From Chiridota heheva (taxonomy: Eukaryota; Echinodermata; Holothuroidea; Apodida; Chiridotidae), in NCBI GenBank assembly GCA_020152595.1, contig JAIGNY010000327.1:397001-461000 (forward strand): a DNA stretch of 64,000 nucleotides. The letters are read 5' to 3'. The notes under the pieces are model-generated. The model was not told the origin of the DNA. It made no database searches and was given only the letters and a program-made list of their open reading frames with translations. This document shows, piece after piece, positions 45,969-60,900 of this stretch (positions within the stretch are counted from its first letter, which is position 1; every line of letters begins with the position of its first letter). The translations under genes were made by a program, and so were the position numbers.

Positions 45969-48900
45969 CTGTTCAGAGAAAGGAATATCAAACCTTGTTA
46001 TGCTATGGAATTACAATTTTTTTCTGATAATTGTCTGTCATGGTTCTTCATAAACTGTTGAATTGTCAGGCCTAATTGTTTAATAATTTTAAATAGAACA
46101 CTATTTTCTCGTTGCCTTCCAATCCTTTGCTTCAAAGGAGCATGGCTGATCTCGACTACTTATTTTGTAACTTAGGAAACGGAGCTGGAAAAAATCTACT
46201 GTTTCGGCGGTTAGAACAGTGGGAAAATCAGAAATTCGCGAGACGATTTTTTTTTATATATAGATTTCTTGAGTAAAACAACACTATATGTGGTATAAAT
46301 GTGCTCTAAAAATGTCCCCCATGTATTTGTGTGATGAAAAGTACAATTGCTAAAGAGGGAAGTATATAAAGATGTATTTACTCCATTAATATTATTTAGG
46401 TCATGATTTTTCGTAGGAAGGTTTTCAACACCTTTATTAAGAACCGTGGGAAATTTTTGTAAGTAATTCCAACTCCATTAGGAAAGATGTTATAGAAATC
46501 AGAAATGGCAAAATTTTAGGAACAAAATTGTTACAACTACATAGCAATCTTTCCATTCTTCATTTCTACTACTCATTAATTTTGCATGAATATTTCTTTA
46601 TATATAGAATATGATGAGCCACAATCATAAAGTAAAATAAACAATATATCAAAGTACTTACATGACAAATTTTGCATACATCATTAGACAATGCAAACTT
46701 TGATCAACATAATCGAGAAACCAATATTGCAATACCCAGAACTTGGTATTTATCTAAAAGCTTGAATCAAACACAGGTTTCCAAGAATTGTTTGACTGAA
46801 ATACTTTGTTGCAACCATTTGTTTTGTCAAGAGGGTACTAAAACAAAGTGTTCAGTAATGTAACTGTAATTACCATCAGGGAAATGTTTGAACAGAAAAA
46901 TACAATTAACAAAAAAAGTAGTAAATAATTTTCAATAAAATACATGATCAATTATAATAATCATGGGTTCATGATATCACTAATATGCAGAACAATATTA
47001 ATGCCAATTATCTATCAAATCAGCCCCCTTTTCGCATACTGACAAATGTCATACTTAGGTGAAATGAAATTTGGCACAAAATACTGAATTATTATTTCCG
47101 CATACTGACGAATGTCTTTGAAGCTTCATGAAATAAGATTTTGCTTAATATTTTTATTGTAAGTACAATATTGTCAAAAGATTAGCATTTTCTCTTTCCA
47201 ATGATATGTAAAGCTATTTAATACGTTTATCAATTTTTATTTCCATCAAGCATCAAAATTTTTCGAACATTTGTCAGTATGCGGAATTAATAATCTCAAT
47301 TTTGACATTCGTCACTACACAAATGACATTCATCACTATGCAAAAAGAGGACAAAATATAATATCTCCACAACGGAACAAGATGTCACCATAATTTATTT
47401 AGCTTTGTTCATTTTTTTGTTCTTTATCAAACCACTCACCTCAAAGCGTCTTGAATTGCTGGTGAGTTTAGTGGTCGTGATGGAAGCCTTCTGACCATCG
47501 GACTATCTTCCATATTGTTCTTGAGACCGTGAAGCATAGCAAGTGCTGTATTACCTCCAGTTGCCGGTGAGTAAACAGACTGTGATAAAAGTGTGACAAT
47601 ACAACAAAGATTTTGAGGTAACATCATAATAAAAGAATGAAGCAGTGACTAGCATATGTAATCAAATGGCTTGGACATGCACTTTTTCCTTTTTTAGTGA
47701 TACTTGAGTGTAATTGTATCATTTGTAGGATTTTAAAATACATTGATTGATTGATGACACTTGTTAGCACATATATAGTGAGAGTCATATTGTGCCTGAG
47801 AAGTATTTCAAACTAAGTTTAAGGTGCATTTAAAGAGGGGGGAACTAAGAACAGCTTGAAAAAAAACAAAAAAAAAACAGGCCCATTGCAAAATGCACTC
47901 TAGGTTTACCTCTACCAGTTCAAAATGTGTCTCGAAAATCAACATTGCAAAAAATGAAAATTACTGATTTTTGGTTCACTTATAAAATTTACATTTTTGT
48001 TTCAGATGTTGTGTTTTTGAACTAGATTTTAATGCTGTCAATAAGCTTAGTTTATGTCCAGAGTTCTAGAATTAAATTTGAGGAAAGCCTTACCTTTGGA
48101 CCCCAATGCCTCACTTCATGTGTGTGTGTGTGTGTGTGCGGTGGGTGTGACATCTTGTGTACACACTCTATATCTAACCACTGTTATTATACTCTCTTTT
48201 GGTTTTTACATCTCCAGTCCTGGAAAAACGTCACAGTTCCCACAATTATAAACCGCAGGAAAAATGGAATTTGCATGAAGAAATACTTCTTTTAAAAAAT
48301 TAAGAAATTAAAAATCAAAATTATTCATTTATTTATTGAGTAAACAACAGTATATGTGGTAAAAAATTAAGGTTTTGGCTACAATGTTATAAATTAATTG
48401 CTCTACCAATGTCCACCCCATGTAATTGTGCAATGAGAAGTACATTAAATTGCAAAAGAGGGAACATGTGTTGTAAAGTGAGAGCATAATGTGTTTACTA
48501 CATTAATATTATTTCTGTTTAGTTTGATTTGTTGGTGTTTAACGGCACCACGACAGTCAGAGTTAAATATCATTTTTGTCATGATTTTTTATGGAAAGGT
48601 TTTTGACACCTTTATTCAGAACCGTGGGAAATTCTAAAATTAATTCCAACTTTGAAACTCCATGGCCTTTCCAGGGCCACAGCCCATATTTCTTATACTT
48701 TTATAATTTACAAAAGACAAGTGAAAGGTTTCAGATAAGTATTTACTGTTAATACCTTTAATACTTTGCCATGAGATGCATTAAGGTACATTATTTCTCC
48801 TTCAGAACATCCTCTTAAAATGGAAAGCAATAAATACTTCAGCACAAATAAAGCCCTGAATTAGAATTTAATTCCCTTTTATAAAAAAAAGACTCACCTG

Positions 48901-51900
48901 TCTGTGACACTGTAGTGGGCTAGTGACAGACTTTGTTCGGTGTCTTAACCACCTCTCCCCATCTTGATTCTCTGGCATATGGGCGGCAAGTTCATGGCTC
49001 AGATTTTTCTGCACCTTGAATCTCTGCTTTATCTACCAAGAAATATCAGCAGCTTACTCATTAGACATAAAAACTGATTTGAAACTATCATCACAATAAA
49101 ATTCAACAGTAAATTTGTAGCCATGTTACTTCAAAATTACACACAAATAGGGTTAAAATGACCAATTTTATTTGCATAAATAATCATTTAGCAAAACAAA
49201 CTAATTTTGGTAATAATTCCAGTACTGCTATATACATGCTATATACTATTTATAGGAATGGTGGATTTGAAAGATTAAGTAGAGAATCATATTCCTTTCA
49301 GACTTCACTAATTTGCATAAAATAAGCCCAAAATTTCACAGAAGCTGTAAAATTGCAAATCTTTACCAATTTGACAGTAATTGTCTATTTTTCACAACAA
49401 TTGATCCATTGTTGTCATCTGAGTTAAATTGAGTTTTATTTAAACATATGTTTACAACCATATAAAAATACTCCAATTCCACATTTTAAGATGTATAAAC
49501 AACTGGTTGATAAGAATTCAATAACAAAGGTTATGCTGTGCCAAAGATGTTAAATTATTTCAAGTTAAAAAAAAAAAAAGGACGTGTAAATATAGACAAA
49601 TGATATTAATGAAACATCTATGCCAAAGTGGGCTCCTATCAGATGCATGCTGTACAATCTGAACAATTTCATTGCATGCAAGGCAAGTTTCCTATCCTAG
49701 CTGATTGAAGGGTCACTAGAATGGTAAATATCATCATGGTTCGCATGCCCATGCAAATTGACACCCATTTCATATGACCCAGCCAATTATAAAAATGGCA
49801 TATCACACATGGCATCCCATGTCCCATATGGCATCCTAACCCATGTTCCATATGACAACCCATCCCATCCCTTGTCCCACATGGCATTCCACCATATCTC
49901 CCACATGGCATCCAACCCCATGTCCCACATGACATCCCATCCCACCCATTGTCCTACATGGCATTCCACCACATGTCCCAAACTGCATTCCACCATGTCC
50001 CATGTGGCATTCCACCATATGTCCCACATGGCATCCCATCCTATGACCCACATGGCATCCCACCCTATGTCCCAAATGGATATCATCCTTTGTCCCAAAT
50101 TACATCCCACACCATGTCCCACATAACATCTCATCCCTTGTCCCACATGGCATTCCACCATATCTCCCACATAGCATTCCACCATATCTCCCACATAGCA
50201 TTCCACCATACATTATGTCCCACATGGCATTCTACCATATGTCCCACATGGGATTCCACCATATGAACCACATGGCATCCCACCCTATGACCCACATGGC
50301 ATCGCAACCTATGACCCACATGGCATCCCATTTTATGTCCCACATGGATCCCATCCTGTCCCACATTAATCCAACCATGTCTCACATGGCATCCTTTCCC
50401 ATGTCCCACATGTAATCCCTCCCTGTGTCCCACATGGCATCTCTCCCTATGTCCCCCATAACATCCCACCTTGTACCGCATCAGTGGCTTCCCACCTGAA
50501 GTCCCACATGGCATCCCACCTTATGTCCCACATGGTATCCCTCCCCATTTACTTTATGTCCCACATGGCATCACATTCCATGTCCCCATAGTCTCCTACT
50601 CTATGTCACACATGGCATCCCAACCTATGTCACACTCTGTGTTACTCCTGGCATCCCACTCCAGGTCCCACATGACATCCCATGTCCCACATGATATCCC
50701 ATCCCATGGCATTCCACCTTATGTCCTGCATGGCATTTCACCATATATCCTACATGGCATCCCACCCTGTTCCACATGGCATCCCACCCTATTTTCCCAT
50801 ATGACATCTCATAGGCTCCATAAGAAGTCTCCTCCTATCTATCAGTCCCTGATTGTGCAAACTATGCATGAAAGTCTGTAAGTTTTAATAGCTAAAATGC
50901 AAATGAGTTGTTGAATAAGGGAGAAAAAAAAGGCGAAAGTCAAATAATCATGTCTGATATAGCCCTTGGTGCAAACCACATGGTATATATTCTATCCTAT
51001 GTCCCGCATGGCCCCCATCCATGTCCCACAAGGCATCCTTCCCTATTCCAAATGCAGTCACATCCTGTCACACTCCTTGACTGAGAATACTAAATCAAGT
51101 CTTGTCAGTTCATATACTGTAGCAGCTTTATGCAAATGACCACAATAATAAAGGCAGAGTTTAATAATCATGCCTGATACAACCGTTGGTGCCCAAAAAT
51201 TTTGAAGAATTTTAACAATTTTAAATCTTCAGTGCTACGAGAGAGAATCTTGAGGATTTCTGAAGAATATTAGAAAATTATATCATTTTACAGTTATCTT
51301 CTAAGGAAATATTAAATGTTTTGTAGACTTTAAGGAAACTAGTTATCAAATCTATCTTAAGTGACTGAAAATCTTTAACATTTTGTAAGGAAATTCTAAC
51401 CTTCCATAAGGGTATCTGTAGAAACTTTTAACTTTTTTTGAGGAACTCTGAAGAAACTTTACATTTTCAGAGGACTTCTTAAAAACCTTTAACATTTCTA
51501 AAGAAATCTCAGGAAAAACTGGACGGCTGGACGAAATGGCCATTTACATAGGTTCGCATTATTATGCACACCAAAAACATATTCTTGGAATAAGCATTCC
51601 TTTTTAATGAAAGGTATGTTTTGAAGATAATATGGAGTGGTAACAGAGCCATACCTGCTCTGCATTGTCTGGTGGTGGTGGCGCAGATCTCTTCTTCTTG
51701 TGATGGAAAGGAGTACTAACTTGTTTCTGTTGAAGTAAAAACAAAAAGAAGATTGATAAATAGAACAATTTACAAAAATAACAATGGTCAAATTATAGCG
51801 ATTGACCAAATAAGTGAGGGAGACTCAATGCGCCCTAGGCTAAGGTAGGAAGGTTTGTGACCAATTGGGTCATGCCACATAGTATTGGGCCAATTACCCT

Positions 51901-54900
51901 CTTGACATGCAGCAAAAGATATTGTGGTTTTGATCAGCTGGGAATAAGTATGTGTTACAACTTAGCATTGGTGTGATTTTTGCTTACATTGGTAAAACTT
52001 TTGTTTATGTCTTCATTTCGAAGCAAACTTCCCAGAAACGGTGCAAAAATAACGAAAGGTCCAATGGATCACCTTTGTGGTCTGATTAGCTGGAAATCAA
52101 TGGATCACCTTTGTGGTTCTGATCAGCTGGAAATCAATGGATCACCTTTGTGGTTCTGATTAGCTGGAAATCAATGGATCACCTTTGTGGTTCTGATCAG
52201 CTGGGAATCAATGGATCACCTTATTGGTTTTGATCAGCTGGGAATCAATGGATCACCTTTGTGGTTTTGATCAGCTGGGAATCAATGGATCACCTTTGTG
52301 GTTCTGATCAGCTGGGAATCAATGGATCACCTTTGTGGTTCTGATCAGCTGGGAATCAATGGATCACCTCTGTGGTTCTGATCGGCTGGGAATCAATGGA
52401 TCACCTTTGTGGTTTTGATCAACTGGGAATCAATGGATCACCTTTGTGGTTCTGATCAGCTGGGAATCAATGGATCACCTTTGTGGTTCTGATCAGCTGG
52501 GAATCAATGGATCACCTTTGTGGTTCTGATCAGCTGGGAATCAATGGATCACCTTTGTGGTTCTGATCAGCTGGTAATCAATGGATAACATTTGTGGTTC
52601 TGATCAGCTGGGAATAAGTATGTGTTACAACTTAGTATTGGTGTGATTAATACAATTTCATTTAGAAGTAAACTTTACAGTATTATGAAGCACATTAACA
52701 GAAGATGGAATCAATTTAAAATGGAAACATCAAATTCTTTCTCAAAAGATTCATGCACAATGTTTTCATTATCACTGTTTTTCACAGTTATTGACTTTAG
52801 TTAGTTGATAATTTTAGAGCTAGCAAAAGGTATCACTTGAGAATAAAGAGGGTAAATGAAATTTGATTATTATCGTTCGAGCAGCATGTTTCTTTAAGAT
52901 ACTATACACTTTCATTTTATATCTTTAACATTGATATTACACAGGAATTGACATTTGTAGAAAAACATGAAATGGATTATACAGAAATTGAATTAAACTT
53001 GAAGAGAAGTAAGAAATTCTAGTTATATACTGAAGAATTGAAATTGTCAATACTGCTTCTTTTACTCGTACTTCTTTTAAACATCATGTCAATGACAGTC
53101 ACACTGACTGGGACTTTTAAACTGCTTCTTATTGCTGAAACACATCCATCAATTTTGCAAATTTCCTTGTTTACGGAAGTGAGGGTTTCCTCCACTTTCT
53201 CAGGTCTATTATGTTTATAAACGTATACATATATCATGAATAATGTATTCTGCATATACAATTTAGCATTGCTTCTCTTAATATGCATGAATATATAAGC
53301 CATGATGTCAGTTAAAAATGAAATGGATCAGAGAAAACTAGATGTTGAACAGAAAAATATTGTTGCATTAATCAGGTGATGAAATATGATTTTAATTAAC
53401 ATAATTTTTGGATAAATTTGAAACCATGATTCTATATTCAAAAAAATAGACCATCATATAAAACACATAACAGGGATGAGCCTGGCTAACAATAAAAATC
53501 ACTGAACATGCAACATGGACATGGAAATACTGACTTTGATCATGGTTATATATAGGCAAAGGCCAAACCTTACACATGTGGTCACACACTCTTTGTAGTA
53601 TGAGTTTTAAAGAAGAAAACCATTGAAATGGCAAAATAAGATATAATGGAAGAGAAAATTCACTGAGTTCACTGAAAAGGCTCATCCCTGACATAAGTGA
53701 GCATTACAGCTGCAGTGCAATGATAGCATCTGGAATGTTAAAAAAAAATCATGAACACTTCATAACATTTCAGTTGCTAGTTTCACCAAGAGGAAATATC
53801 AGCTAGCCTGCCAAACACCATTTTATTTAACCTTTTCCTGCATGTTTTTAAAAGATTGATAAAATGTAAAAACAATTTTTTTTAAACTTTTATTTCCTTG
53901 TAAAATGGTCAATCTTTAATTGATTTTTTGAGTGCCTTATTTTGAGTTAGGTTTGATTCCATGTCATAGATAAAACATGCATTCATCATTCACAGCTCAC
54001 ATAAACTTTCATGGACCACTTTACAAAGTCAACACATATTGACACTGTGTGTTTATGCTACAGATTACCCAAGCATATTTCTACCAACCATTAGCGACTC
54101 CCCTAATGACTTCGTCCTCCTGCGGTGGCCACGCCCCTCATGACTTAACCTCACCAGCTCCTCCCTAACATGAGTGGGAGTGTTGGGCAAGTGACTACTT
54201 TTTGCAAACTGAAATGTAAATGAATGGAAAAACATGAAAAACACATGAATGATATTATTATTATTCATGAGCATGAATATTTTACCTAAAGAAAGAAAAT
54301 GCAAATTTTGAAAATAGAATATGTACACAATGCACCCATGATGCGCAAGTTTGGCAGTTTTTGCTGACTGGAATAGTAAAGAAACCACGGGCACATTGCA
54401 AACTACATGTAGAACATTAGCACTCTCTAAAGCACATACCAACATGCCTAGCCTAATTTTAGAGTTTATTTAATCCCCATACCCAATATAATCTACCACA
54501 GAAATCCTAGGCCCACCAAGATTCATCCTCAAGTTTTGATCTGTAATGAACATTTACAATCTGAACACTTATCTTCTGACTGGATTTCTTCCAAGGCCAT
54601 ACCATTGTTTTCAGTTTTATTCAAGGGGAGCATCATTGTTTGAGCTCTATTCAGCCAGGATTCACATTCCATCATTTTCCATTCATGGCAGAAACCAATT
54701 GTTTCATTTTCATTGAATCCAGAGAACACTTGATGTAAGTCTCTTTGAGTCCAGAAAATTGATTGTTTGGATCTTCATTCAGAGCGCAAAGTCATTGTTC
54801 AACACATTCCATTGAAAAGTTTGAACTTAAGTCTAATGAAATTTACGTTGAAGTTTGATTATAATTCTACAGACTTATTTGCATATAAGAGGGATTACGT

Positions 54901-57900
54901 GAGATAGTGTTGAGGACTAGTTGCTCATTCTTCAACGCTTATGACTGTATTGGTCTAAGAAGATAACGGGTTGGATGGGTGGGCACGTATTCCCTTCATA
55001 TATGCAGATAGGTTGGTAGAATTAAGATCAAACTTCAACTTAAATTTTGTTTGAAGTTTTGTTTAATTGTTAAATTCTACCTCCTCATTTGCATAAATAC
55101 TCAGGAATTCTGTGAGACTTTAAAGCAACCAATTGCAGTCATACAATAAGAAGTTAAAACGAGGTATCCAAACAAACATACACTATATGCCATGTTTGTT
55201 TGGTTTGTACAGCATTCTACAAAAACTTTCACCAAGCTAATGGAACCTATTACATATGTTTGGCATTTCCAAACTCGTTAAGCATTCTGATATTGCCTCA
55301 GTCGTAAGCAAAATGGATGAAGTAACTGTTTCACAAACGTTGTGTGAAAACACTTGATTCCCCGTGTAGTATCTACTGATCTATATACTGTTAACCAGAT
55401 ACAGACTGCGACAGAAATATCCTCAATTGAGAGTATTGGCCCTTTGTGTACAGAGCTGAACTCGCAGCTGACCTGTTACTATAGGCTTACTGCCGTATTA
55501 CCATTATTCTATTATATTCAGAAAATCTAATTTCAACAATGCTTTTCAAGAACGTTTTCGAAGTTAAATAATGTTTGCCCGACACATGAAATTACTGAAA
55601 GACCATTTTATCCAGCACAGCCTCGGTGTATTCATGTTTATTCTTGCAACTATTGGAGCAATAGAGTGTGCAAGTTTCTTTATCATTGTTAATGAATCAT
55701 ATAACACAGTAATATCAATGGCCATACATCTGTACATATTTGTGTCTATAGACCATCGAAAAAAGGCAACTATTAAACCAGTCTTGTCTTTGAAACTTAT
55801 TGTCTTCTTTAAGCTGTTAACAATAACAGCTTGAAAATAGTTATCTAGACTTATCCATATTTATTTTCCTGGTTTTCAACTGATTGCCATAGGCCCTTTG
55901 GCCGGCATATGTATCATATTTATGTACAAGAAATACAACTTTCTACAGTTTTGGGACTTGCTTGCATGCATCATAACATCTTAAACTTCTTACGTGTATG
56001 CCATATGTAACTTCACAATCCTATTTTTCATATCATAAGAATGATTATGTAGTAGTCTTAGATATCTTTGCACTGAAAAATAAATTTGTTTGTTGTGTTA
56101 TACCATTTAGTAAGCTGGTAACCATGGATTGGAAGAAAGCATTTTCTTTACGAACAAGAGCTTTTGTGCCTTTTGTAGTATAGCTACAGTGACTAACTTG
56201 CATTTGGCTTGATAAAATTTTGCTTGCTTCGTTTGATCAATTTGATTGTTTTGTTTGATCAAATTTGATCGTTTCCTTTGCTCAAATTTGATTGTTTCAT
56301 GTGAAGTGACACCGTGCCATTACAGATCTCAGCCAAATCTTTTAGTTTGAAAATATTTTGAATGCCCTTTTTAGACGGGACTTTTGTTTATATTTTTTAA
56401 ATACACTCTACACCCTTCATTTAAACTGAACAATCACAGTATAATTTACATGCACTTCTTATAAAATCATTTTCCCGAAACTATGTTTAAGGACAAAAAC
56501 TACATTCAGTATAAAATTCTTATCACCTCTTCATGTTCTCTCATAAGCCATTTTAAAGTTATGATCTTACATTCTCACCATCATTCACCTGCGTTCAAGT
56601 TTTTGTGAGTTTTACGGCACAATAATTTATGTTGACCCCTTTTAGAATTAACCTAACAATCTCAGTATCATTTACCTGAGTTGAAGTTCTATAGGGCGGA
56701 TTTACTGCCGAACAGGACAAAATTTATGCCACATAACACACAGCAAGTTGTTTCTAGTACGCCTTTATTAGTATAATCTAACAATCTCAGTATCATTTAC
56801 CTGAGTTGAAGTTCTATAGGGAGAATTTACTGCTGAACAGGACAAAATTTATGCCACATAACACACGGGAAGTTATTTCTAAAATGCCTTTATTGTTATA
56901 ATCTAACAATCTCAGTATCATTTACCTGAGTAAGCCTAGTTTTTCTTGGGAGCATTTCTCCCGGAAACCTTCTTAAAGTTCAATTTTATGGCAGCCTGGT
57001 TTAAACTCAATTCGCAGTTCGTCCATGGTAAGATGTATGCAAACTATTATCGCATCTTTAATATGTTCTGAAAATGAACCATGATATATCAGTGAGCCTC
57101 ATGTACTTATTCATGTATATGTTTACTTCGGCACTCTCCACGGCCGACCTTAAACTGTTAAAACGAGGCTGCAATGACAGCTAATTACCAACTTAGAAAA
57201 TTTCCCTTTATAAAGAAACTCTTTCATTCGTCTATATTGTCTACCAACTGTGGTGTAGCGGTTATCATACATGTCTACAGACCACGAGGCCCTGGGTTCA
57301 AGCCTGGGTTGGGTAGACACGCCAGTGCACCACAACTGGGTTATCAAAGGCCATGGACATTGACTTGGTTGTCGATGTTATGTCTGTCCGTACGTCGTAC
57401 CTGTGTTCTCGTCCGGGTCGTATTAAGCGTTTCGTGATAGCATTGTTACTATCATAACCGAATACGCAGGCGACGACCCCGTCATTGTAATTGTGTGTTT
57501 AAATCTCTTTATCTCGTCTATATGCATTCAAAATTTCAAATCATATTTTGCATTTATGCAAAATAAGATATATCATGAATAACAGACACCTTAGACTGTT
57601 ATACGTATGCATGACTTAAAAGGACAAAAATCATTTGTTCCTCACATAGCAAAGAATCAAATCGAGAAATGTCGGTTATGAAAGACCAGAAGTAACAATA
57701 GCTTGTTATCTTGTAAATACCGTGTAGGCGTAACCAAGGATGTATATCCTTGGCATAACTTAAAACAGTTCAATATAGGCTGTACAAGGCCGAACATAAG
57801 TTCAATGTGTATGTTTACAATATTTTGTATATCAATACATGCATATATGCTGAACTTAAATATCTTGTAACCTGCAATGAGGTTTCAGCATGACATGTCC

Positions 57901-60900
57901 TTAACAACAATTATGTCTTTCCAGTACTTAAGTTCATTTTCATTTACTTTCTTTCATCCAACCAATTATAAAAGAAACAGAGCAGCCATTACAAGGCTTT
58001 GCAAAAAGTTGTGAGCCCAATTTAGCTCCTGAGACATGTGAGATATATATGATACATATTACATGGATGATTTTATTTTATTCCTCTGCCTCAATGGTTT
58101 GTAGATAATTTAGGATACCTTCGAGCATAAGCTATTATGATATACGTTCTGCCTTTTCTTTTCAGTTAGTAAAAAAAAATGGACAGAATCCGTATTTGTG
58201 AAGTTAATGTCTTTTAATTCAAACCATACCATTATCTTCCGTCAGTTGTGCATTATTATTGTGAGATACAGCATTAGTATCCGACACAACACTTATCTAA
58301 GATCACATATTCTGGATATAGAGCGTTTGCTCCATATACCCCCTGAGGTAAAATACTTCGACTTATTCTGACATGCACAAGTAGTTTTCTCTACACTCTT
58401 ATTTTGTATTAAATTAATTTAATGGGTGTTCTTCTTTTTTACTTTCTTTGGAAAGCAGCAGTGGCCGAAATTTCATACTAAACGAAAAAATATACATTTT
58501 TGCTCCATGAAGCCAAAAATGTTAGTCACACGAAAAAGATAGCCAATTACATCCAAACATACACTCTTGTAGGAACAATTCTGCTGAAATATAACCAGAA
58601 TAAAACTGGGGGAAAAGATATCAACTCACCGCTGATAATTGATTATCAAGCCGCCAAGAAAAATAATTTACGTCAAATATAATGCAATAAATTTTAGCTA
58701 AATACAGCACAAGGAAAAGAAGTTATCACAAATTGAGCTGATTACAGCAGCAATTAGGAAAATAATTTTACTCAATATTGGCATTTAATGCTTCAAAAAT
58801 AACAGTGGAGACTCGCTCCTAATTTTCCTGTCAGTCTGGTGTGAAGCTGATTCCAGCGTACCACACACTGGCGAGTATAGACCTACCTTGAGGCTACACT
58901 ACACACACAACAACTTCACATAAATGGTCTTCAAGACAAAGACTCTGAATAACCGAAGGAGTAGTAATGAATATTCATCACGCCACTATGTGACTATATG
59001 CCAAAGAATTATCTAAGGTATTTAGATCGCACAAGAATGAGCAAGCGTTAGAAAGGCTGAATCTACATTAATAGCTGTGCAAAATACACAACGTTATACA
59101 TAAGAGATATCTTGATGACAGACAAACAAACAGACAAAACAAACAAACACAGGCGAAAATATAACCTCCGTCCAACTTTGTTGGCGAGGTAGTTACGCTC
59201 TCATTTTGCCTGCATTTGGTAAGTCTCTTTTACATCAAAACTGAACATTTCTTTTAAATTTTTTCTAGATTGTTTTTGCAGATTTTTTCATTAAAAACTG
59301 AGTCTGTCTGAATACTGTGTGCATAATGTCAATAAGTTTAGTTTGTAAATAGTTAATACAAGATAAAGTCTTTCTTCTGAAGACCACGATACCATCAGTC
59401 AGGTCTTGTTCAAGCACTTGTGACATCATGTGTACATACTCTATATCAATTTGTGTTAACTTTTTAGGTCCAAAAGGTGCAAAAGTTGAAGTGTGCAAAT
59501 GATGATTAAAAATGAAAGTGGTTAAGATGGGTACATGTATGTCTCACCACTTTTGAAACATCCTGAAAACAAAAACAAAATGTAATGAGAACAACATTAA
59601 TCACATTCAGTTGTGATGAACATGAAAACACAGTAGTTGACACAAGGGAACAACAAAACATTAAAGGTACATGGATCTATTACAAATCAGCATATTTCAT
59701 TTAATTTTTTTGTAAAAGGTTTTACTACCTCTCAAAATATGTGTTAAATTTGGTGAACTATGCTCATATTTTCAAAATGTTTCTCTGATAAATTCATTAT
59801 ATCGTCTGCTTTGCCGGAGTCAAGAAGCTTTGAAATGCTTTTTGTCATTGATTTTACATCTCTGTAATTTAAATCATGCAATTTCAAACACAGTATATAT
59901 CTATCATATGCTCAATTTTGTTTAAATTAAGAAATGTTAAGAGGAAAACTTGCAAAAGAATGGGCAAGAAAGTGCTGAAGTGGCAAATGCACTTTTCATT
60001 ATCTGGTCAGAAGTTAAAAATGTTTTTGAATATTTATAGCTAGCCGGTATTTAAGAAGTGCTGTTGCACATTTCAAAATGATTTCTGAGCCCCACAAGTT
60101 TGTATCAATATACCTTTAATGTTTACAAATAAATGATGATACCACACATGTTAGCTGATTGTCAAGTTGTTGGCACTAGGGCTACACCAACAATTTCTTG
60201 AAAAAATGTCACTCAGTGATCCTTTCAATTTGTGAAACATACGATAGGACACTGTTAACTAACTTACAATCAGTAAAGTTAATATCTTACTAATAGTCCA
60301 CTTATTTTCTGTCAACTTGCTATCAATCAACCTGAAATCAATCAATGTTATAATTTCATTTCAAACAATTTTCTGTATTGAATTAAGTTTAGTACAGTAT
60401 GAACTATTTTGATGTGTCTGGATGCTTTGAACCTTTGTTTATATGATGCGGTTTTCACCAGAATTAACAAACCAAATCCCATGACTTTACATCTCCCCCA
60501 CTCACAGTTTCTGTAACTCTTTTTTTGATGTACATAAAAGCTGTCAAATGATATCCATTACTATTCTTTTCCACACATTGACAGAACTTTAAACTTTGTT
60601 GTTCCCTTTAGCATCCTCTTAATATGACACCAGTATGCTCAGCTGCTATACATATTCTTTAACAGAAACTAAGGAACATGTCACCTTAAAAATCTGGGAT
60701 TAATTCCTGATGCTTATAATATAATATACTGATAATAGAATGCTAACTGGATTAATGATAACAAACTATAACTTTTCTATGTATGAAATACTTGGCACGT
60801 CAAGATTACTGCATAATCTCAATTTAATTTCTCTAAAAAATTTTTTAAAAATCACTATAGTCATTTTGGTGAAATCAGATGACTGTTTGTATTCAAAGAG

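Noticed and set aside
55571..55834. Hydrophobic 87-aa ORF that could be a membrane protein
   Set aside because: Isolated in a large AT-rich intron on the opposite strand, with no splice sites, homology or codon bias.
59548..59562. A 15-nt micro-exon (GATGTTTCAAAAGTG) of the ARHGAP19-like gene
   Set aside because: Good acceptor and a GTGAGA donor in phase, but exon b joins directly to exon c in a way that matches the human protein without it. Kept only as an untested possibility.
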